Assembly (NCBI GenBank): GCA_963969495.1
Contig: OZ018321.1
Coordinates: 72,604,786 to 72,668,785, forward strand
DNA: 64,000 nt
Reading direction: 5' to 3'
Origin: Ceratothoa steindachneri
Lineage: Eukaryota > Arthropoda > Malacostraca > Isopoda > Cymothoidae
In this document: positions 58,250 through 64,000 of the stretch, in pieces
Layout of the letters: every line of letters begins with the position of its first letter
Position numbering within the stretch: the first letter of the stretch is position 1
Made by a program: the position numbers and the translations under genes
Notes under the pieces: generated by a model
The model's input: only the letters and a program-made list of their open reading frames with translations
What the model was told of the DNA's origin: nothing
Databases searched by the model: none

Positions 58250-58885
58250 GGTTTGCTGAGTGGCGGTCAATTGGGCATTGATCTTCGGTTTTTCTTCTTA
58301 GATTAGGATCGCTTCCAGGATATGAAGGAGTGTGCGGTCACTTCTCCTTTTGATATGGTGTTTGTACTAAAATTTCTCGTGTTAGTTGAATTCCATGCTA
58401 CATGTAGTGGTTCTTGATGGCTCCGTTTTGCAGATAAATGGTGTGTCTACGAGATAGGGATGTGGTTGTCATTCCAATGTATTTATTTGAATTATGAAGC
58501 TTGCAAACTTCATGTAGACAAGTGAATTCATAAATTACGTCGAAATTTTCAATTCTTTTTTCGTACTTGTGTCGTTGATAATGAGGTAATTACTTATTTC
58601 TTTGGTTTTATAATATATTGTGACTTGCAGCGTTTTTTCTGGATTCGTGCATTTTGTATTTTGGTGTATAATATTCTTGATTGTTCTTTCGTCGATTTTA
58701 TACGATTCAGTCATTTGGTTCCTATAAAAGATATTTTTGGGGTGTTTCTTATTGTCTTCATTTTTACTATTGTTATTTTCATGTAAGTTTTTCAGGAATT
58801 TATTTGTTTCTTTGTCCACCATAATGTTGGAGAAACCATTATTGATGAGGACTTGCTTTATTCTTTGAATTTCGTTATGGAACAA
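58250..58885 (-). pseudogene. Penelope RT C-terminus and GIY-YIG endonuclease
   Basis: 58885-58535 is open: NEIQRIKQVLINNGFSNIMV, then YRNQMTESYKIDERTIKNII and LQVTIYYKTKEISNYLIIND, the linker and entry to the nuclease. Going on in a neighbouring frame: VIYEFTCLHEVC, NKYIGMTTTSLSRRHTIYLQ then NGAIKNHYM, where Y-I-G, R and the H/N residues of GIY-YIG nucleases are seen, and ISWKRS near the end. A stop at about 58410 and a frame change at about 58535 break it. Confidence 0.85.
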
Positions 58886-59045
58886 TGCCTATGACGAACT
58901 GTATTTGTATGCGCGTCTAATGTATGTTCTTATGACACTTTTTTTATATCATTCTGGACATTCGCTATCTCTATTGAGACAATTCTCAGAATTCGTTGGT
59001 TTATTATATACCTGGCTTGTGTATTTATTTTCACTTACTGTCACT

Positions 59046-60027
59046 TCAATAACCCTGTAGCGAGAGCAGAACCAAACACCATCGCCTTCAGACAAAGTCT
59101 CGTGGAGCGACAAATTATGCTCCAACAGTGTAGCATCCCAAAATTAAAACAAGAAGTTGAAGAAGTAGAGTCCAAATTCAACCATCTTAACATTGAGAAT
59201 CAACTGAAAACCCGTATCGAGATGGCACTCGAACAAACCTGTTCCTAAATTAGATCCCAACATATTGAAGAATCATTTGAAGGCGTGCACAATGGAACCA
59301 CCATTTCGCGCACCAAAGGGAAAACTCTACAAACAAATTAACGGAGTTGCAATGGGCTCACCAATCGGATCCATCTTTGCAAACTTCTACATGGGTCGCC
59401 GAGAAAAAGAAATATTGACCGAGAATCATCTCAAACCTTCAACCTACTGCCGTTTTATTGACGATATATATCTTTATATTGAAGTGACAGTAAGTGAAAA
59501 TAAATACACAACCCAGGTATATACTAAACCAACGAATTTTAGGAATTATCTCAATGGAGATGGCGAATGTCCAGAATGATATAAAAAAGTGACATAAGAA
59601 CATAGATTAGACGCGCATACAAATGCAGTTCGTCATGAGTATTGTTCCATAGCGAAATTCAAAGAATAAAGCAAGTCCTCATCAATAATGGTTTCTCCAA
59701 CACTATGGTGGACAAAAAAACAAATACATACCTGAAAAACTTACATGAAAATAACAATAATAAAAATGACAACAATAAGAAACACCCAATAAGATTGCAA
59801 GCTTCATAATTGAAATAAATACATTGGAATGACAACCACATCCCTATCTCGTAGACTCACCATTTATCTGCAAAAGGGCACCATCAAGAACCACTACATG
59901 CAACATGGAATTCAACTAACACGAGAAATTTTAGTACAAACACCATTATCAAAAGGAAAAGTGACCGCACACTCCTTCATATCCTGGAAGCGATCCTAAT
60001 CCAAGAAGAAAAACCGAAGATTTATGC

Positions 60028-60031
<4 letters not shown>
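59046..60031 (+). mobile_element. Penelope-like element, copy 4 (plus), internally deleted
   Basis: Opens with an N-terminal part (FRQSLVERQIMLQQCSIPKL, VEEVESKFNHLNIENQLKTR), jumps to the RT (59265-59579), then to the linker and GIY-YIG nuclease (NKYIGMTTTSLSRRLTIYLQ near 59815, KGTIKNHYMQHGIQLTRENL). It ends just before the hammerhead region at an (AT)n run. It shares with copy 3 the region from about 58930 leftwards, in opposite orientation. Confidence 0.85.
59265..59579 (+). pseudogene. Penelope RT fragment with intact catalytic Asp pair
   Basis: An open run of 104 codons: KGKLYKQINGVAMGSPIGSI then FANFYMG (RT motif B), and STYCRFIDDIYLYIE (motif C with both Asp kept). Right after motif C a deletion joins it to SENKYTTQVYTKPTNF, the thumb side. 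Motif A is missing. Unlike copy 1 (YCRYILNIYI) this copy still shows the family's active-site form, which fixes the identity of the element. Confidence 0.88.

Positions 60032-60058
<27 letters not shown>
60032..60058. repeat. (AT)n microsatellite at the outer end of PLE copy 4
   Basis: About 27 bp of AT directly after the PLE nuclease tail. Confidence 0.93.
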
Positions 60059-60061
<3 letters not shown>

Positions 60062-60099
60062 GAAAAACTCAATAGCGAGTTATGGTATATGATAGTAAA

Positions 60100-60480
60100 A
60101 CCACTGTATTGGAGCAGAGAATTTATTTACGAAACTAATTTTGATATGAAGTTTACCATACCCTCTTCATTCGTATGCTTACTTACTTGCTTAGTATTGT
60201 ACATCGTAGCCAATGATGACGTTACTTCATACATGGATGATTCTGATGATGTTTGGTTGATAATTATCGTTTTTGGTGAGATCTTTGATGGCTTCGGAGT
60301 CCGCTAATGTTGGCAAAGCCTCTTTCACAGACATCGCAGATATGGAGTCCTTGTATTTGTTGGTTTCGTCTTGAACGGCATGCTATGGTATCATTGTGGA
60401 TAGGGTATTGGAAGAAGGTGTGGATGAATGAGCAATGCATGGAGTGATTACTTGCCAGATGATGTTTAAGGTTGAAAGTA
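60100..60480 (-). pseudogene. Unassigned ORF remnant with a zinc-finger-like block
   Basis: On the minus strand an open stretch reads NLKHHLASNHSMHCSFIHTF, then SRRNQQIQGLHICDVCERGF, ANISGLRTPKPSKI and SSMYEVTSSLATMYNTKQ. C-x-x-C followed by F and L suggests a C2H2-like finger, as found near the ends of several retroelement proteins, but the His pair is not clear. I do not recognise the family; a retroelement tail is a guess. Confidence 0.3.
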
Positions 60481-61539
60481 GGTGTGCATTCTTCAGTTCA
60501 CCATCGTTACTTTCCCCTGCTGAATCCAGTGGCAAGAAAATGATCCAGAACGCCTGGAGTAGGTTTAGGTTGCAGTGCTCTGCCGAAAAAAGTCCTCCTT
60601 GGACTTTCGCCTAATGCACGAGCACCGTGCAGATTTGATCTATAGGTTTACTCCTGAAGCTTTAGCCTTTCCAAGGGCTACCACAAGGCAGTATGGTTAG
60701 CCGGGTTATACAGCCCGGCACTCGGTCGTTGGACGTACCTTCAGTTAAAGTCAGAGGAACCAGAAGCAGGTAGTACACCGAAAGGTTGAGAGGCAGAGGC
60801 TAAGTAACCTTATCTTCTATGACTTAAGATTAAGACCTAAGGTTAGGACTTAAGGTTATATGTATATTGCGACAAAAGAATAAAACGGAGAAAAAGGGGG
60901 TCATTATTCAGGGCGTGTGGTTTTGAGATTATTAACTATACTATTTAGGTCAGGTTTCGAGAATAGGAGCTATATTTAAATTGACCATCTAAAAGATTGA
61001 AATTGCGAATTTATCCTATTAGTATTGATTCTACAATTTTTCATTTACGGAAATCTCAACAATTTTATATTATTTACGAATTTGAATAATCATTTGTTAG
61101 TTGTAACTGCTATAATGTGTTTGAAAATAATAGATGTACTACTGCCTCGTCTGACATTACCTCAAAATCTATATATAAATAGCTCAACAAGAGGGAGAGA
61201 GAGTTTCCCATAGCAATACCAAAGTGCTAGAGATACCATTCACTACTAACCTAAAGGAGAAATTTTGGATACATAGTTTGATTTATTCACTGCATATATT
61301 AGTAGCAATGGGTGATGAAATAAGTTCAAGCAGATCATTCTAAGAAACTTTAAATTAGAATTAGAGATTATAAAACAAGTTGATGAACGAAATCACAATA
61401 TTTTGTAATATGAGCAGCGGAAATCCTTCCAAAAATGGGATTCAAAATTTTATCAATGATTCGTAAACTTGGTAATGAGTGAGAATGCCTGTCTTTGGCT
61501 ATTACTTATTCTGCTTAGGAGCTTCGTTGAGAGAATGAA
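60481..61539. other. Mixed DNA, GC-raised to 60800, then AT-rich
   Basis: 60481-60800 is GC-richer (GCCGGGTTATACAGCCCGGC forms a perfect small palindrome at about 60699-60718) and may belong with the remnant at 60100-60480. 60800-60860 is a short CTTAAGGTTA-type simple repeat. The rest shows nothing. Confidence 0.4.
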
Positions 61540-61939
61540 TCAAAGAGAGTCTGGTTAGGATATTAGCTGTACTTCATATAAGGGTGATTATGATGAAGGC
61601 AAGGTGATATACAGTGAGAGGTGGCAATGAATGTGAGTATTAAATCATCGAGAAAGTTACGGGGTAGCACAGAAGATATAACATGTTTGGAAATGTCAGG
61701 CTAGGCCCAAGGTTGCTTTGGAAGTAAAAGTGAGAGATGCAAATGAAGGTGAAATGTGGGTGAGTGTTGATACAATAGATATGTTAGAACAGGTTAGATG
61801 TATGAGACGGTGGGACACAGACCCTGTTAGCTTGACTAATATTTCGGTGCCCTAAAAGAGAACGTGGCTGGAAGTGAATCAATTGATGATTTGAATGCTA
61901 GTCTGAATGGGAATGGGGTGGTAGTATGAATGCTAAGGC

Positions 61940-62480
61940 GAGAGAAGATAAAGTTAGGTCTGTGAGTCTGACAGGTGCATGTGGTGGGAGATACTTGTAA
62001 TAGATATTTGGATAGGAAGTTAAGTGAAAGCAGATGGAAAGGTTTAGTGTATGATCAACGAGTGTTAGAGTATCTAATTTGTCTGATAGGTATTAAATGT
62101 TGGTGTCTAGTTGTGACATGGCGGTAACGGTGACCAGGCATGTGGAAGTAAATAATGCTAGGATAATGTGTTCATGTGAGATACCCAAGATGTATAAGAT
62201 GCTGATTGAAAAGGTGAAAAAAAGTAGAATGAAAGTATTGTGCTAGGTTTGCTTCCGTGAAAGGATGTTGGAGTAGAATAGATTTAACGTGTATTTGGTT
62301 TGAATTAATATGTGAGAAAGAAGGTTTGATTTTTTGGGATGTGTCTGGTAAATTTTATGGCAAGAAAGAACTAACTGTATGCGAAGGGTAGATTGCATTT
62401 GATTAGGGTTTGTCTAAATGGGATGTGAAATAAAACTGATCATGTCATTAGGTTTTTACTGGCGGAAAACTAGATAATGT
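61940..62480 (+). pseudogene. CR1-type ORF1 with SGNH/GDSL esterase-like fold, broken
   Basis: Frames around 61960-62060 give VGDTCNRYLDRKLSESRWKG (family GDS-x-x-x-R-Y-L; the nucleophile Ser is now Thr). About 62110-62210 gives a DMAVTVTRHVEVNNARI block (family V-T-H-V-G-x-N-D; Asp to Asn). Then KMYKMLIEKVKKSRMKV, and about 62300-62400 FLGCVW, YGKKELTV and a GLSKWD-like end where the family has the D-G-x-H catalytic pair. ORF1 esterase domains occur in CR1 elements and are thought to act on lipids or as assembly modules. Several residues of the active site are lost. Confidence 0.65.
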
Positions 62481-62599
62481 TTGAGGTAATGGCAATATTT
62501 AAAGGGTAATTAGAAGTGATAGAATAATAATAGCAGAAGAAAAAGGAAATATAGATATACCAAGAGAACCTAAACCTAACATAGAAAAAAGGTATCTAA

Positions 62600-63650
62600 A
62601 GGATTAAATGGGTGAAAATCTTTATTGCAATTCCTCGCAGTCTTCGTAATATGAGGGAAGAGCTATTTAGTTATATGATAGAGGAAGGTACAGATATAAT
62701 GCTCATAACAAAATAAATGGTAAAGGAAGCCAAATTTAATGAAAGAAGAAACGAATATGAAATAAATTATTACACTATGTACATTAAGCAGCGAACTGAT
62801 AGTAATAGAGTAGCTTAGTTATTTATGCAAAGGTAGCATCCAATACAATAAGAGATGGGCTAATGTCGGAGTCGCCATGAGTAGATATTAGTGTTAATAA
62901 TATCCTTGAGATATATAAGGTTATGATAGAATAAATTAACAAGGGATGTAATTGTGAACTTGATATCCTTTAAGATTTCAATATATCATCACCTGATTGG
63001 GAAAATTTGATAAGCAGTGGTATAGTTAGTCAAGTATTTATTAAGTGTTTTCAGGATAACTTCTTTAAGCAAATAGTTTATGCAGCCAACTAAATGAAAA
63101 CTACACACTGGGCCTAGTCATAAACAATCAGGAATTTTCAGTTAGGGAACTTTTAGTTATTTTGATTTACTCAAGATAATGGGATTGTAAGGAATAATGT
63201 AAAAAATATAAATTTACACAAAGAGATTAAAAATTAAGTAGGCTATTAGAGTAAATTGACTGGGAGGAGTAGCCCAGAGATAGGAATGCTTTTAAGATGT
63301 GGGATACATTCAAGCAAGTTCTAAATTTGGTACTAAGGAAATGTACCCCATAGAATTTTCTTAAATAAAAACAGGAAATTATTAGGGTGAGATAAGGATA
63401 TAATTATCATAATCAGGAACATGAGATTGGCTTTAAAGTTTACAAGAAGAAAACTTCAAAAAGAGTCAAAGGTTATCTAAACTTAAATTAGCACAAAATG
63501 GTAAAGAGAACGAATGAAAGTTCTTTTAAGTTATTATAAAATAAATAATAAGATCCATAAAGATAGAATGGGACCACTTAAAGTTGAAGAGAAGATGAGA
63601 GAAAAGGAAGAGGAGAAAAATGAGGTAATTTTCTCGAAAAGTCTTTACAG
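62600..63650 (+). pseudogene. CR1-type endonuclease (EEP), broken
   Basis: Frames in order: LRNMREELFSYMIEEGTDIM and MLITK (family LxETW), FNERRNEYEINYYTMYIKQR then TDSNRVA (family RGGGVAL), later SSPDWENLISSG (family DFNxPxIDW), FIKCFQDNFFKQIVYAAN, TLGLVINNQEFSVREL (family LDLVxTNxxxxV). Then MVKRTNESSFKLL and RMGPLKVEEKMREKEEEKNE, the basic linker before the RT. The SDH motif at the end of the endonuclease is not readable. Frame changes at several points. Confidence 0.78.
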
Positions 63651-63690
63651 ATAAAGTTTTTACTTAGGATACAGGTTACAAAAGTAACTG

Positions 63691-64000
63691 GCTTCCATCA
63701 TCAGTCCAAGAATATTAATAGAAATAGCTAGTGGTTGCACCTTATACATATACGACCCGTAAAATAAAAGATAAAAAATTTAAAGTAAAGTGCATAGGGC
63801 TTTCGATACGCCATAATAAAATGTGACGTTATCAATATAAACCTCTCACTACTTGTTCTTTGTCCTAATGAAGGTTGCTTTCCCGATAAGAATATTGTTA
63901 CCCTTTCCACTGATGTTGAGAAAGAGTTTATTTACACACACACATATTTTATTATAGCCTTTCAAAAGCACTCTACTCTTTATATAATACCTTTGAAAAC
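63691..64000. other. AT-rich end of window, nothing recognised
   Basis: Short (AC)n patch at 63935-63946. The minus ORF at 63728-63910 has no domain. Confidence 0.5.

Larger units (their letters stand above)
57875..59045 (-). mobile_element. Penelope-like element, copy 3 (minus), with GIY-YIG domain
   Basis: 5'-truncated copy. From about 59045 it starts inside the RT C-terminal part (IEVTVSENKYTSQVYNKPTN, DSECPE), then a linker (58885-58535), the GIY-YIG nuclease (to about 58250), a 3' region, a hammerhead-like motif (58080-58045), and the start of a further unit (about 58000-57880: EDEKGIIMKLEKQRKKLI, FNKTCIK) that ends in (AT)n. This is the same 3'-into-5' tandem layout as the other PLE family at 25299-28131. 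Head to head with copy 4 at about 59045. Confidence 0.85.
61540..63690 (+). mobile_element. CR1-like LINE, 5' part (ORF1 and endonuclease)
   Basis: In order on the plus strand: decayed ORF1 (about 61650-62480) with an SGNH/GDSL-type block, then ORF2 with the EEP endonuclease (about 62630-63160) and the linker toward RT (to about 63650). Similarity ends near 63670, where AT-rich DNA follows; the RT is absent. Stops every 20-60 codons make it a dead copy. Clade call: CR1, from the endonuclease style and the esterase-like ORF1 known in that clade. The fragment at 32108-33065 could be the 3' part of the same family, but they share no region to test. Confidence 0.78.

Overview
The window looks like nuclear DNA of an arthropod, most likely a decapod crustacean. 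It is AT-rich with many long (AT)n runs and mostly non-coding, and it is loaded with old broken copies of many transposon classes. It also holds widely spaced exons, with GT-AG introns, of a three-Ig-domain neuronal adhesion protein of the lachesin/DIP type. The order is inferred from the style of the repeats and the protein matches, not from a species-specific marker.

Layout. (1) 1-14110: one 29-bp minisatellite array of about 4.6 kb, split by two large insertions. One is a dead LINE of the Jockey/I group (868-3560, plus strand). The other is a dead Gypsy LTR retrotransposon (5722-12521, minus strand) that itself carries a hAT MITE with a perfect 8-bp target duplication (7286-7793). The Gypsy element reads Gag-protease-integrase-RT-RNase H, the integrase-first order of GMR1-like Gypsy elements. 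(2) 14111-24952: AT-rich DNA without a recognised gene, with three stretches of raised GC. (3) 25182-28204: two Penelope-like element (PLE) copies, head to head, flanked by (AT)n. One copy carries a complete minimal hammerhead ribozyme motif. (4) 29340-33960: about 3.7 kb of purine-only simple repeats split by a 5'-truncated CR1-type LINE. (5) 34033-44298: six phase-1 exons of the Ig gene on the minus strand, with a TIR transposon and a dead mariner in its largest intron. (6) 45390-64000: a transposon graveyard. It holds PLE GIY-YIG fragments, a Jockey-like LINE with an exact 218-bp tandem duplication, a Tc1 fragment, a Mutator-like (MULE) element, foldback elements, a second head-to-head PLE pair, and a CR1-like LINE whose ORF1 has an SGNH/GDSL-type esterase fold.

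How it works together. The only host gene recognised is the Ig-family gene. Its last Ig2 exon, both Ig3 exons and three low-complexity stalk exons join in one open frame of 216 codons, and all introns are phase 1. The 5' exons (signal peptide, Ig1, first half of Ig2) and the 3' terminal exon were not found, so the gene very probably extends past the recognised part on both sides, and much of the window may be its introns. Every transposon coding region seen is frameshifted, truncated or has lost catalytic residues, so nothing here looks autonomous. The most notable items are the ribozyme-bearing inverted PLE pairs tied to (AT)n tracts, the integrase-first Gypsy, and the long polypyrimidine tract just downstream of an exon of the Ig gene.
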